NCBI GenBank assembly: GCA_965207025.1
Contig: OZ242258.1
Location: forward strand, 2,728,001 to 2,792,000
From: Bin87 sp034423595
Lineage (GTDB): Bacteria > Chloroflexota > Dehalococcoidia > Lucifugimonadales > UBA3495
Length of the DNA: 64,000 nucleotides
Direction of reading: 5' to 3'
The notes under the pieces were generated by a model, which was not told the origin of the DNA, searched no databases, and was given only the letters and a program-made list of their open reading frames with translations. This document shows, in pieces, positions 8,042-15,526 of the stretch. Position 1 is the stretch's first letter; each line of letters begins with the position of its first letter. The translations under genes and the position numbers were made by a program.

Positions 8042-8800
8042 TTAATCGCCGTTGGGCGGCGTGATTCCATGTTCCCGGAGCATACTCTCCAGCAAAGCGG
8101 CCCGCTCGGCGGCAGTCTGGGCCTGCTCCTCGGCGAAGTCGGCCCGCTCCTCGGCCAACTGCCGCGCCGCTATTTCCTCCCGGAAGTTCCTCAACCAGGT
8201 CTGGCTGACGGGATCGTACATTCTCAGAGCGCCGTCTCGCGCGAAAAAGTCCAGCCCCAGCACTGCGCTGTACGCAGTCAGCGCTCCGTCCTGTTGTGTG
8301 ATGGCAAGGGGTTCGTACTCGCCGTCCGCGTTCAACCGCTCTGCGACCAGAACCCGCCGGGCAACCTGACCGCGGTTGTTGTCGAAACGCCAGTACTCAG
8401 TGACTCCCATATCAGCGTAGATGTCACGCTTCACGGTGGCGTCCCGACGCCAGGAGTTGGGAGACGAAACCTCCAGTACGAAGTCGGGCGGCTTGCCCTC
8501 GCGCCAAGTGAAGTAGGAAAGGCGCTCACGGTCTTTAACGCCGAAGGACACCAGGACGTCCGGAGCCACGCTGCGGCGGGGATTGTTCATCTCGTAATAG
8601 ACGAATATGTCCGCCGACACGTACACGTCCGGGCGGTCGCCGTAGTATTGGATCAGGGACTCGCTGACGTCGATCATGACGCGGCGCTGTCGGTCGTCTT
8701 CGGCCATAGGTTCATCATCTTCGTAAGGGTAGAAGATGCTGGGGTCCTCTTCCGGCACACGGGGGGTGTCGTAATCCAGTGGGTAGGGTTTGGCAACCAT
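8042..8800 (-). CDS. Uma2 family (DUF820) restriction-endonuclease-like protein 1
   Basis: A 252-residue protein. SVAPDVLVSFGV, PPDFVLEVSSPNSWRRD and VKRDIYADMGVTEYWRFD are the Uma2 core, in which PDV, ExSSP and the following KrxxY line up as the D...E...K-type active site. A C-terminal helix rich in Glu, Ala and Arg (last about 50 residues) is probably a coiled coil, as in other Chloroflexota and cyanobacterial members. ATG at 8800 (MVAKPYPLDYD) is chosen because upstream codons overlap another gene and lack similarity. Uma2 proteins are abundant in some phyla but their biological role is unclear. Confidence 0.9.
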   Translation of the reverse strand: MVAKPYPLDYDTPRVPEEDPSIFYPYEDDEPMAEDDRQRRVMIDVSESLIQYYGDRPDVYVSADIFVYYEMNNPRRSVAPDVLVSFGVKDRERLSYFTWREGKPPDFVLEVSSPNSWRRDATVKRDIYADMGVTEYWRFDNNRGQVARRVLVAERLNADGEYEPLAITQQDGALTAYSAVLGLDFFARDGALRMYDPVSQTWLRNFREEIAARQLAEERADFAEEQAQTAAERAALLESMLREHGITPPNGD

Positions 8801-8834
8801 AAGCGTTACGCTCCCAAAGGGTAATGCAATCGCG

Positions 8835-9185
8835 TCAGTTACGGTTCTTGAGCCGCTCCAGCTGCTGCACGGTTCCCGGCAGTTTCCAGTCCACGTACAG
8901 CAGCACGTGTTCCTTGATCGCCTCCTCATGCACCCGGCACGAGAAGCAGGCCCGGTCGATGCAGAGGCCGTGGCGAGGACGGAGGGTCTCCCGCATTTTG
9001 GACAACTGGTCGGCCAGTTCCGCGTCGATGGGCTGGCCGTCCTGAGCCAGCGCCAGCAGGTCGTCCATCTGCGTGGCCAGCCGTTCCAGCAGATCGTTGT
9101 AGCGTTGCAGACCCTGCTCCACGAAGTTGCGCGGCTCGGTGGCCGTCAGGTACGGAATCATCTGCATATCGGGAACGTCGGCCAT
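8835..9185 (-). CDS. Hypothetical protein with C-terminal Cys cluster
   Basis: A 116-residue protein. The N-half is helical and acidic (LERLATQMDDLLALAQDG). The C-half has CIDRACFSCRVHEE, a C-x4-C-x2-C-x2-H arrangement that could bind zinc. ATG at 9185 follows AGGTG. It lies 34 bp upstream of Uma2 gene 1 on the same strand. No family recognised. Confidence 0.55.
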   Translation of the reverse strand: MADVPDMQMIPYLTATEPRNFVEQGLQRYNDLLERLATQMDDLLALAQDGQPIDAELADQLSKMRETLRPRHGLCIDRACFSCRVHEEAIKEHVLLYVDWKLPGTVQQLERLKNRN

Positions 9186-9256
9186 GCTGCACCTGCGCTT
9201 GAGCGAGTAATACCGCCAGTAGGTCGTTGTCGTGACTCTAACACACCCGGAACTAT

Positions 9257-9284
9257 GTAGGGGCAAGGCATGCCTTGCCCCTAC
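9257..9284. repeat. GTAGGGGC palindrome, core CAAGGCATGCCTTG
   Basis: A perfect 28-bp palindrome with the conserved outer arms GTAGGGGC/GCCCCTAC and a different inner core. It is 42 bp from the next member at 9326, in the 198-bp gap between gene starts and ends. Confidence 0.85.
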
Positions 9285-9325
9285 GGCTGGCAACATCTTT
9301 ACCGGAACACATCACCCCTGGTCAC

Positions 9326-9354
9326 GTAGGGGCGGGTTTGAAACCCGCCCCTAC
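9326..9354. repeat. GTAGGGGC palindrome, core GGGTTTGAAACCC
   Basis: A perfect 29-bp palindrome identical to those at 556 and 10374. Confidence 0.85.
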
Positions 9355-9383
9355 CGACGACCGTATTCCACTCACCCACATCC

Positions 9384-10352
9384 CTACTCCACTCGTCCTT
9401 CGACAGGCTCAGGATGAGCCTCCCGCAGGTCCGCCGCCACCGCCGCCTCCATCGCGGCGATGGCCACCTCGATCTGATCGGGATCGGGCTGGCGCGTGGT
9501 AATCAGTTGCAGCCACAGGCCAGGGGCCGACAGTATCTTGCCGAACCATGCCTCCCGGTGCGCCCCGGCGAACCGGATGATCTCGTAGCTGACCGCCGCC
9601 ACCACCGGGATGGGCACGATGCGCGACAGGATGCGCCAGCCCAGGCCGGAGTACAACAGCGCGTCCAGGATGGCGAACGCTACCACGGACACGATGGCGA
9701 CGGTGATCAGGAACGCCGTGCCGCAGCGCGGGTGCGGCGTGGGATGCCGGCGCACGTTTTCCACGGTGAGCGGCTGGCCGGCCTCGTAGGTATGCACGGC
9801 CATGTGCTCCGCGCCGTGATAGGCGTACACCCGGCGGATGTCCCGCATCAGCGAGATGCCGGCCACGTAGCCCACCAGGATCACCAGCCGGATCACGCCC
9901 TCGATCAGGTTGCTCACCAGCAGCGACCCGATGAACGGCTCGATCAACCGCACTGCCAGCAAGGGCAGCACCAGGAAGATCCCGATGCCCAGCGTCAGCG
10001 CGATCACCATGGTCATCGCCATCGTCACGTTGCTGACCGTGTCGCCGCCGCCCGTCTGTCCTTCCTCCGACGGTTCCTCGGCGGCGATCACCGCCGAACG
10101 CTGGAGCGACTTCATGCCCAGCCACAGCGTTTCGGCGAGAATCAGCACGCCGCGCAGGAGGGGGATGCGACGCATCCTACCGGAGAACCTGCTGCTCACC
10201 GGCTCGGTGGTGCAGAAAATGTCGCCGCCGGGCCGGCGCACCGCCAGGCTGTAGTGCCGGACGCCGCGGATCATCACGCCCTCAATGACGGCCTGGCCGC
10301 CGTAGAGGGGACGTTGGGCATGGGCGTGTCCGGCTGGTGATGGATTGCTCAC
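9384..10352 (-). CDS. DUF1385 family membrane protein (YqhQ-like)
   Basis: A 322-residue protein with the DUF1385 opening PLYGGQAVIEGVMIRG, then IPLLRGV, several hydrophobic helices (about residues 105-165 and 205-235), and YHGAEHMAVHTYE with HPTPHPRCGTAFL. The conserved His/Glu/Cys residues suggest metal binding, but the function is not established. GTG at 10352 starts the gene, with AAGGAA upstream. The last residues (HPEPVEG) are encoded by a TTCGACAGGCTCAGGATGAG repeat, so the natural C-terminus has been extended by repeat insertion. It lies upstream of the ribosomal protein group, a frequent neighbourhood in Chloroflexota and Firmicutes. Confidence 0.92.
   Translation of the reverse strand: MSNPSPAGHAHAQRPLYGGQAVIEGVMIRGVRHYSLAVRRPGGDIFCTTEPVSSRFSGRMRRIPLLRGVLILAETLWLGMKSLQRSAVIAAEEPSEEGQTGGGDTVSNVTMAMTMVIALTLGIGIFLVLPLLAVRLIEPFIGSLLVSNLIEGVIRLVILVGYVAGISLMRDIRRVYAYHGAEHMAVHTYEAGQPLTVENVRRHPTPHPRCGTAFLITVAIVSVVAFAILDALLYSGLGWRILSRIVPIPVVAAVSYEIIRFAGAHREAWFGKILSAPGLWLQLITTRQPDPDQIEVAIAAMEAAVAADLREAHPEPVEGRVE
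9399..9419. repeat. TTCGACAGGCTCAGGATGAG dispersed repeat
   Basis: A 21-bp unit that also occurs at 31447 and 36964, with an inverted diverged copy at 31412. Here it sits inside the 3' end of the DUF1385 gene. Confidence 0.7.
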
Positions 10353-10373
10353 TTACACGTTCCTTATCCGTCC

Positions 10374-10402
10374 GTAGGGGCGGGTTTGAAACCCGCCCCT
10401 AC
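10374..10402. repeat. GTAGGGGC palindrome supplying a stop codon
   Basis: A perfect 29-bp palindrome. The terminal CTAC contains the TAG stop (minus strand) of the gene ending at 10399. Confidence 0.85.
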
Positions 10403-10809
10403 GCTCCATCGAGCTTGTGCCACGCTTCCCGGAAATCCGCGTCCGTGAAAACTTCCGGCTGCAGCCACAGCGCGCCGCCGAACTCGTCATCCATCCTACC
10501 GTCAACGCTCACGTCGCTGCGAGACAGCAGGTAGGTCACCGGCGTTTCTTCCAGAATGTAGGTGGTAATGACCAGGTACTCCCAGTCCCAGTCCAGCGTG
10601 TCGGAGTTGTAGAATCGGACGGCCTGGCTGCTCTCCTGCGAGTGGAACTTGAGCCGCACTTCCATGCCCTGCTCCGGCCTCCCGGCGATCACCTCATCCT
10701 CGTTGGGGCTGCGCCGTGCGATGAAGCACTGCCAACCGTGTTCGGCCAGCCGCTCGGCAAGGTGGACGCGCCCGCGCTCACGGACGGTTTTGGGAACGTA
10801 GCGCACCAT
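10399..10809 (-). CDS. Hypothetical protein, possible endonuclease-like fold
   Basis: A 136-residue protein starting MVRYVPKTVRERGRVHLAER. The LAERLAEHGWQCFIARRSP pattern followed by VRLKFHS loosely resembles small PD-(D/E)XK homing-type nucleases (helix, glycine-tryptophan, strand, later K). This is weak. ATG at 10809 is chosen for the GGGAG five bases upstream. The TAG stop lies inside the palindrome at 10374-10402. Confidence 0.55.
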   Translation of the reverse strand: MVRYVPKTVRERGRVHLAERLAEHGWQCFIARRSPNEDEVIAGRPEQGMEVRLKFHSQESSQAVRFYNSDTLDWDWEYLVITTYILEETPVTYLLSRSDVSVDGRMDDEFGGALWLQPEVFTDADFREAWHKLDGA

Positions 10810-10857
10810 AATTGCTCCCTCATTTCCGTTGGAGACCGACATTCCTACCCCGAGCTC

Positions 10858-10954
10858 GTCATTCCTGCGAAAGCAGGAATCCAGAAAATCCTCTGCCAAA
10901 GCAACGTTGGCTTTATTTTGTATGCCGTGGAATCCCGCCTTCGCGGGAATGACG
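10858..10954. repeat. REP doublet (REPIN-like), 97 bp
   Basis: Two inverted units, CGTCATTCCTGCGAAAGCAG (from 10858) and its counterpart ending GGGAATGACG (to 10954), flank a spacer of about 45 bp. Related doublets occur at 41556, 49315 and 55379. It lies between the gene at 10399 and rpmE. Confidence 0.75.
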
Positions 10955-10987
10955 GAGTGACTTTCAAAATGCCAATACGCCTAATGC

Positions 10988-11015
10988 GTAGGGGCGACCC
11001 ATGGGTCGCCCCTAC
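10988..11015. repeat. GTAGGGGC palindrome, core CGACCCATGGGTCG
   Basis: A perfect 28-bp palindrome 24 bp downstream of the rpmE stop. It could serve as a terminator hairpin for the ribosomal protein transcript, though no T-run follows. Confidence 0.8.
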
Positions 11016-11038
11016 CAAGGTTGCTATCGTAAGCGTCC

Positions 11039-11242
11039 CTAGCCGTCCAGGTTGAACCGCCGGCTGAACCGTTCGATGCGTCCCTGGGTGTCAACGATGC
11101 GCTGCTCGCCAGTGTAGAAGGGATGGCAGCGGCCGCACACTTCCACGCGCATGGCGGGCCTGGTAGCGCCGGTCTGGAAGACGTTGCCGCACGAGCAGGT
11201 GACAGTGGCGTTGAAATACTGCGGGTGAATCTCTGCTTTCAT
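11039..11242 (-). CDS. rpmE: 50S ribosomal protein L31
   Basis: A 67-residue protein MKAEIHPQYFNATVTCSCGN with CGRCHPFYTG. The C-x-C and C-x2-C pairs mark the zinc-binding (C+) type of L31, a large-subunit protein near the central protuberance. It is the third gene of the rplU-rpmA-rpmE run. Confidence 0.97.
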   Translation of the reverse strand: MKAEIHPQYFNATVTCSCGNVFQTGATRPAMRVEVCGRCHPFYTGEQRIVDTQGRIERFSRRFNLDG

Positions 11243-11260
11243 GGTGATTACCTTGATACT

Positions 11261-11283
11261 CCCTCTCCCCTCGTGGGAGAGGG
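11261..11283. repeat. Hairpin CCCTCTCCC-5-GGGAGAGGG between rpmA and rpmE
   Basis: A perfect 9-bp inverted repeat with a 5-nt loop in the 65-bp gap. It has no adjacent T-run, so it is more likely an mRNA-stabilising or attenuating hairpin or a repeat remnant than an intrinsic terminator. Confidence 0.5.
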
Positions 11284-11307
11284 CTGGAGTGAGGGGGCGT
11301 ATCTTCG

Positions 11308-11586
11308 TTACGCCGCCACGGCCTGCGTTTCAGCTCGGGGATACACGCTGACCCGGCGCTTGCCCCTGGCGGCCCACTCGAAGGTGACCTCGCCGTCGAT
11401 CTTGGAGTACAGGGTGTAGTCCCTGCCCATGCCCACGTTGGTTCCGGGGCGAATGCGGGTGCCGCGCTGGCGGACGATGATGCAGCCACCGGTGACACGC
11501 TCACCGCCGTAGCGTTTCACGCCCAGTCGTTTTGCATTGCTGTCGCGGCCGTTGTTGGTGCTGCCGCCTGCTTTCTTGTGGGCCAT
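11308..11586 (-). CDS. rpmA: 50S ribosomal protein L27
   Basis: A 92-residue protein beginning MAHKKAGGSTNNGRDSNAKR, the L27 signature that reaches toward the peptidyl-transferase centre. It lacks the N-terminal cleaved extension found in Firmicutes. It lies 3 bp downstream of rplU with no intervening cysteine-protease (Prp) gene, consistent with the missing extension. Confidence 0.98.
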   Translation of the reverse strand: MAHKKAGGSTNNGRDSNAKRLGVKRYGGERVTGGCIIVRQRGTRIRPGTNVGMGRDYTLYSKIDGEVTFEWAARGKRRVSVYPRAETQAVAA

Positions 11587-11589
11587 TGG

Positions 11590-11910
11590 TTAGCCTCCGG
11601 TCTCGATGCTCTGAATCTGGATGCGGGTGTAGTTCTGGCGGTGGCCTTTCTTGCGGCGGTACCGGGTCTTGGCCTTGTACTTGTAAACGATGATCTTCTT
11701 GTCTTTGTAGTGCGACTGCACCTCGGCGACGACTTTGGCGCCTTCCACGGTGGGCGCGCCGAAGCGCATCTGACCGTCACGCGAGACGGCGAGGACGTCG
11801 TCCAATTCGGTGGTGGAGCCGGCGTCGACGTCCAGCAACTCCACGTCCAGCACGTCACCGGGCGAAACGCGGTACTGCTTGCCGCCGGTTTTTACGATGG
11901 CATAATCCAT
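11590..11910 (-). CDS. rplU: 50S ribosomal protein L21
   Basis: A 106-residue protein MDYAIVKTGGKQYRVSPGD with the C-terminal YRRKKGHRQNYTRIQI that contacts 23S rRNA. First gene of the operon, served by the promoter at 11937-11966. Confidence 0.98.
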   Translation of the reverse strand: MDYAIVKTGGKQYRVSPGDVLDVELLDVDAGSTTELDDVLAVSRDGQMRFGAPTVEGAKVVAEVQSHYKDKKIIVYKYKAKTRYRRKKGHRQNYTRIQIQSIETGG

Positions 11911-11936
11911 AATCCCAATCTCCCAAACGGCCTACC

Positions 11937-11966
11937 ATTGTAGGTTTGGGGGTGGGGTGGTGTCAA
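11937..11966 (-). promoter_or_regulatory. Promoter of rplU-rpmA-rpmE
   Basis: Minus-strand TTGACA (11961-11966), 18-bp spacer, TACAAT (11937-11942), a near-consensus housekeeping sigma promoter. It starts 27 bp upstream of the rplU ATG at 11910, leaving a short leader. Confidence 0.75.
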
Positions 11967-12330
11967 GAAAAATTTCGGCCTCGCCAGGGCCTTTCCGATG
12001 ACACTTCCCCCTTGCCCCAACTCCCCACCCATCCTTACCATATTAACCATCACCTAACCGCTGCCAACCCCACCGCCCGATTGCCCGAATCCAACCGCCA
12101 CAAACTCCCTCCAAATCCGCTCCACAGCCCGCCAAAACCCCTGAATTCACCCCTAATACCGTCCCAATCCCCGCCCGTTCACCCCCACAACCCGCCCAGT
12201 CCCTCGCACGAATGATGGAAAATGAGCGGAAATAGGCGGGATTTCCCAAACCACACCATCCCAACACAATCCAATAATCCTGTTCATCCTGTCCATCGAT
12301 GTAAAACTACTCCCCGTCAGAGACATTTAC
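11967..12330. other. Non-coding gap with strong C/G strand asymmetry
   Basis: From about 12000 to 12200 the plus strand is C-rich and almost free of G, with repeated short runs such as CCGCC and CCCAA. No convincing reading frame covers it. The segment around 12280-12305 carries a TGTTCATCCTGTCCATCG motif of the sort seen as an intergenic repeat in related genomes. It separates the divergent rplU operon from the gene at 12331, so it also holds promoters. An unstructured leader or small RNA is possible but not shown. Confidence 0.4.
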
Positions 12331-12654
12331 ATGACCATCTCCCAAATCCGCGCCCGCATCAACGCCCTCAAGCGCCGCTTCGCCCCCGAACTCGCCATCC
12401 TCAAACTCCGACCCGTCGCCGAATCCGTCGCAGATGAATGGGATCCCGAGTGCCCGCCCGAACCCGCCGACGTCATCCAGCGCGTCGTCAAGGCCGGCTT
12501 CCGCCTCAATACCTTCACCCGCCTCAGCAGCTACCTCATAGATATGCGACGCCGGGGTGATGTCCCCGATCCCTACATTATCGTCTGCTGCCTGCTCCCC
12601 TACGCCGACAACGACCGCTGTAGCCAATGGTTCCGCTGGGAACAACCCGCTTAA
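12331..12654 (+). CDS. Hypothetical protein
   Basis: A 107-residue protein MTISQIRARINALKRRFAPE, then LRPVAESVADEW, FIxK-like helix IQRVVKAGFRLNTF and a C-terminal IIVCCLLPYA. It looks helical and soluble. I recall similar short proteins of unknown function in Dehalococcoidia, but cannot verify. Codon use continues the C-rich bias of the upstream gap. No clear ribosome-binding site. Confidence 0.5.
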   Translation: MTISQIRARINALKRRFAPELAILKLRPVAESVADEWDPECPPEPADVIQRVVKAGFRLNTFTRLSSYLIDMRRRGDVPDPYIIVCCLLPYADNDRCSQWFRWEQPA

Positions 12655-12812
12655 GCCCCGTAACGGCAGCCGATCAGGGTTCAGGTGGCGCAGACTTTCC
12701 TGTTTGCTTCTGCCGGCGCGGGTACGCGTGAGGCATCCCCGCAATTGACCTGCGGCGTTGGCTGCGGTATGGTATTTTGCGATTTAGCCCACCGTTTTCG
12801 GAGTGTCCCGCT

Positions 12813-13238
12813 ATGGCCGCACAAGACCTCCCTCTGTTCAACTACGACGACGTTCAGATCGGCGAGGAGCTTGGCTCCTATGAGTACGAGCTCACGCAGG
12901 AGATGATTGACCTCTACCGCAAGGCCGTGGACGACCCCGACGCGGTGTTCCCCACCATCGCGGTGAAGCACGACGCCACCTCGCTGGCCCTGGCCTACGA
13001 CGACCAGACCGGCAGCATCAACGCCGGCAACGAGATCGACCTTTACAATCAGCCCGTGCCCGGCAAGAAAATCCGCGTCACCGGCCGGATCCACGACAAG
13101 TTCGTCCGCCGCGAGAAGCCCTACCTGGTTATCGAGGCCACCGCCACCGACGAGGACGGCCGCCTCATCGAGAGAATGCGCACCTACCAGATCAAGAAAC
13201 CCGAGGAGTTGGGCAAGAAATGGCATCCGCAAGGCTAG
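12813..13238 (+). CDS. MaoC-like hotdog-fold dehydratase subunit 1
   Basis: A 141-residue protein MAAQDLPLFNYDDVQIGEEL, with ITxEMI-type helix, HDATSLALAYDD and a C-terminal strand set VTGRIHDKFVRREKPYLVIE. This is the FAS1-like/MaoC hydratase layout. The gene overlaps the next by 19 bp, and the pair probably forms a heteromeric hydratase acting on enoyl-CoA-type substrates. ATG at 12813 was chosen as the start fitting the family N-terminus; longer forms add unrelated residues. Confidence 0.8.
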   Translation: MAAQDLPLFNYDDVQIGEELGSYEYELTQEMIDLYRKAVDDPDAVFPTIAVKHDATSLALAYDDQTGSINAGNEIDLYNQPVPGKKIRVTGRIHDKFVRREKPYLVIEATATDEDGRLIERMRTYQIKKPEELGKKWHPQG

Positions 13239-13642
13239 ACAGCGAAACGCTGCCCGTTATCACCAAGCACATCACCCAGGACGTAATCAACACGTTCGAG
13301 GCGTGCGGCATCCTCAACCGCGCCAACATCCACAACGACCCGGAGTTGGCATCCAAGCGGCTGGGCACTACCTACGCCATCGCCTCGGGCCGCATGAGCA
13401 TCGCCTTCTGCACCGAGGCCATGCGCAAGTTCATCGGCGCTGACGACTTCCACCGCAGCGGCAACGTGAACCTCAAGTTCCTGCGCCCGGTCAAGCACGG
13501 CGACACTGTCAGCGTCCACGGGCAGGTCAACAGCCGCCAGCCCCAGGACGACGGCAGCACCATGGTGGTGGTGGACGTGTACTGCGAGAACCAGAACGGC
13601 GACAAAACCGCCGTCGGCCAGGCCAGCGCGGTCGTCCGCTAA
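13220..13642 (+). CDS. MaoC-like hotdog-fold dehydratase subunit 2
   Basis: A 140-residue protein with ITQDVINTFEACGILN, a GTTYAIASGRMS stretch and NLKFLRPVKHGDTVSVHGQV, the last being the conserved C-terminal MaoC strand pair. Translation overlaps the upstream partner, suggesting fixed stoichiometry. Likely a hydratase or thioester-binding subunit; the substrate is unknown. Confidence 0.8.
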   Translation: MASARLDSETLPVITKHITQDVINTFEACGILNRANIHNDPELASKRLGTTYAIASGRMSIAFCTEAMRKFIGADDFHRSGNVNLKFLRPVKHGDTVSVHGQVNSRQPQDDGSTMVVVDVYCENQNGDKTAVGQASAVVR

Positions 13643-13688
13643 TGAATCCTCCCACCGGGAGCCATCCCTTGAAACGCGAGAGCGCGCT

Positions 13689-14045
13689 ATGACCACAGTC
13701 ATCGATTACCACGTCGAAAGGAGTTGGCATTTCCTTGACCTGGTGGACGACGAGGTTGAACGCGGCGAGTTGGAGGAAGCCAGCAACAAGATATGGGGCG
13801 CGGCCGCCCATGCCATCAAAGCCGTCGCTGAGCGCAGAGGGTGGCTTCATGGATCGCACAACGCGCTGGCGGATACCGTGATGCGCTTGATTGACGATGA
13901 GGGCGCCCCTCCGGTGCTGTACACCTACTACATGGCGGCAAACTCCTTTCACTCGCGATTTTACGGCTGGCCACCCGGCGTTGACGAAATCCGCCACGGC
14001 AAAGGGGAAATAGCTAACTTCATCCGTATGCTGGAAAATCTGTAA
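13689..14045 (+). CDS. PaREP1/HEPN-like small helical protein
   Basis: A 118-residue protein with ASNKIWGAAAHAIKAVAERR, GSHNAL, AANSFHSRFYG and a final helix. The same order of motifs occurs in genes B1 and B2 and at 34464 and 43351. No adjacent nuclease or nucleotidyltransferase is present here. It lies 60 bp upstream of the selenoprotein gene. Confidence 0.65.
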   Translation: MTTVIDYHVERSWHFLDLVDDEVERGELEEASNKIWGAAAHAIKAVAERRGWLHGSHNALADTVMRLIDDEGAPPVLYTYYMAANSFHSRFYGWPPGVDEIRHGKGEIANFIRMLENL

Positions 14046-14104
14046 GCGAGATGCCACCGAAGCGCATCCCTCTGCTAAACGACCGAATAGGAGAATCAAC
14101 CCGA

Positions 14105-14419
14105 ATGACTATGACCCGCTCAGAGTTCGGCAAAGTTGAAGTGGACATCGTCTATTGCGTGCCTTGAGGCTATCACGGCCTCGCCACGTGGCTGGCGACC
14201 GAATTCTGGCGTTCCCAGAACGCCGGCGATATTGCCATCAAGCTCACCCCCGCCGACAAGGGACGCCTGGAAATCTACCTGGACGGTTCCAAGATCTTCG
14301 ACCGCTTCGATGAGGACGGTGACGAATATCCCGGCTACACCAAGGTCAACGAGTTGAAAATGGTCATCGCAGAGCGCGTCTTTGACGTAGAAGACGAAAT
14401 GATGGCGGCACGCGGCTGA
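14105..14419 (+). CDS. SelW/Rdx family selenoprotein with in-frame UGA (Sec21)
   Basis: If TGA at 14165-14167 is read as selenocysteine, the frame from ATG 14105 to TGA 14417-14419 encodes 104 residues. The redox motif is C18-V-P-U21-G, after VEVDIVY. Downstream ITPADKGRLE-like residues (IKLTPADKGRLEIYLDG) and YTKVNELKMVIAER match the Rdx/SelW/SelT thioredoxin-like family, whose members carry CxxU or CxxC. AGGAG lies 11 bases upstream. A SECIS-like hairpin follows the UGA at the right distance. The gene overlaps the pentapeptide-repeat gene (TGATG). Standard ORF calling gives only fragments here. The family is thought to act as a thiol-based oxidoreductase. Confidence 0.9.
14181..14198 (+). 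promoter_or_regulatory. Bacterial SECIS-like hairpin
   Basis: A perfect 6-bp stem (UCGCCA/UGGCGA) closes a 6-nt apical loop CGUGGC. The loop G at 14188 is 21 nt after the UGA, inside the spacing usual for bacterial SECIS elements, where a G in the first two loop positions contacts SelB. The element lies within the coding region, as expected in bacteria. Confidence 0.7.
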
Positions 14420-15120
14420 TGGCTAACACCGAACACATCGAAATCATCTGCGCCGGCGGGGGCGCCCTGGCGTCGTGGCACGCCGACAACCCCGACCAGC
14501 AACTGGACCTCCGCGTCGCGGATCTGAGAGGAATGGATCTGGCCGGCGTGGACCTGCGTGGTTCCGACCTGAGGGGCGCGAACCTGACCGACGCCCGACT
14601 CACCAAGGCCAACCTCTCTCGTTGCGACCTACGGGCGGCCGACTTCACCGGCGCGGACCTGTACGGCGCGACGTTGGCATCGGCGCAGATGGCCATGACC
14701 ATCCTGCGCAACGTCAACCTCTTCTGGGCCGACCTGAAGCAGTCGGACATGCAGGAATGCATCCTGCAAATGTCTCGCCTGAACCGGGCTTCGTTCCTGA
14801 ACACCAACCTCACCGCCGCCGATTGCAGCCAGACCACGGCCATCGAGGTTGACCTGCGCTCCGCCAACCTGACCAACTCCGACTGGCAGGGAGCGAACCT
14901 CAACGGCGCCGACGTGAGCCGTGCCGTGATGCTGGGAGCCAATTTCTCCAACGCCAAGATCCGCGATTCCATGTGGATTATGACCGACATGCGGGGCGCG
15001 AACTTTGACCGCGCCAGCCTGCACCGCTGCGATATGACCATGGGCAAGTGGGACGACACCACCAATTTCCCGCCCGGCTTCGACCCGACGCACATCGAAA
15101 ACCGGGTTGACGACTACTAG
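14419..15120 (+). CDS. Pentapeptide-repeat protein
   Basis: A 233-residue protein. From about residue 28 to 215 it has repeated A(D/N)LxX units such as VADLRGMDLAGVDLRG and GANLNGADVSRA, which would build a right-handed quadrilateral beta-helix. About 35 units are recognisable, some degenerate in the middle. No signal peptide. It is translationally coupled to the selenoprotein. Some family members mimic DNA and protect gyrase; nothing here proves that. Confidence 0.9.
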   Translation: MANTEHIEIICAGGGALASWHADNPDQQLDLRVADLRGMDLAGVDLRGSDLRGANLTDARLTKANLSRCDLRAADFTGADLYGATLASAQMAMTILRNVNLFWADLKQSDMQECILQMSRLNRASFLNTNLTAADCSQTTAIEVDLRSANLTNSDWQGANLNGADVSRAVMLGANFSNAKIRDSMWIMTDMRGANFDRASLHRCDMTMGKWDDTTNFPPGFDPTHIENRVDDY

Positions 15121-15144
15121 GGCCTGCCGCCTGCGGTTTTTATC

Positions 15145-15510
15145 ATGATCAGCATCAATCTCGACATCCTTGCGGTGATAATCAGCTTCGCTACCCTGCT
15201 TGCGCTCATCGGTGGCGGGTTTTTCTGGCTTGGCAAGCTCAGCAACCGAGTTAGCCATCTGGAAAACAGGGTTGACCAGCTGTCTGGAGAGATGCGCGAG
15301 ATGCGTGATGAAATGCGCCAGCGACACAATGAACTGCTGGAGGCGATGCAGAATCAGCGGGTCGAACTGCTGGAGGCGATGCAAAATCAACGCAGCGAAC
15401 TGCTCGAAGAAATGCGCCGCGGCAACCAGCAGTTGTTAATCGCCCTCGCTAACCACGGCCACGACGATGGTGGTCAGCCGGTATTCCGCGTGCCGGTTAG
15501 CGCAGAATAA
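15145..15510 (+). CDS. Membrane-anchored coiled-coil protein
   Basis: A 121-residue protein. One N-terminal membrane helix (ILAVIISFATLLALIGGGFF) precedes a long heptad-type helix. Residues about 72-105 consist of three 11-residue repeats of the form ELLEAMQNQRx, encoded by nearly identical 33-bp units. It resembles small anchored coiled-coil proteins in which repeat number varies. Function unknown. Confidence 0.7.
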   Translation: MISINLDILAVIISFATLLALIGGGFFWLGKLSNRVSHLENRVDQLSGEMREMRDEMRQRHNELLEAMQNQRVELLEAMQNQRSELLEEMRRGNQQLLIALANHGHDDGGQPVFRVPVSAE

Positions 15511-15526
15511 AAACCCCTGCTTCGCA

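Noticed and set aside
14165..14167. TGA as a nonsense mutation or sequencing error
   Set aside because: The stop falls precisely at the Sec position of a CxxU motif, the following frame is conserved in family pattern, and a SECIS-like hairpin follows.
14136..14357. Apparent 73-residue plus-strand ORF
   Set aside because: Out-of-frame shadow of the selenoprotein gene; Ser/Pro/Thr-rich composition and no similarity to any family.
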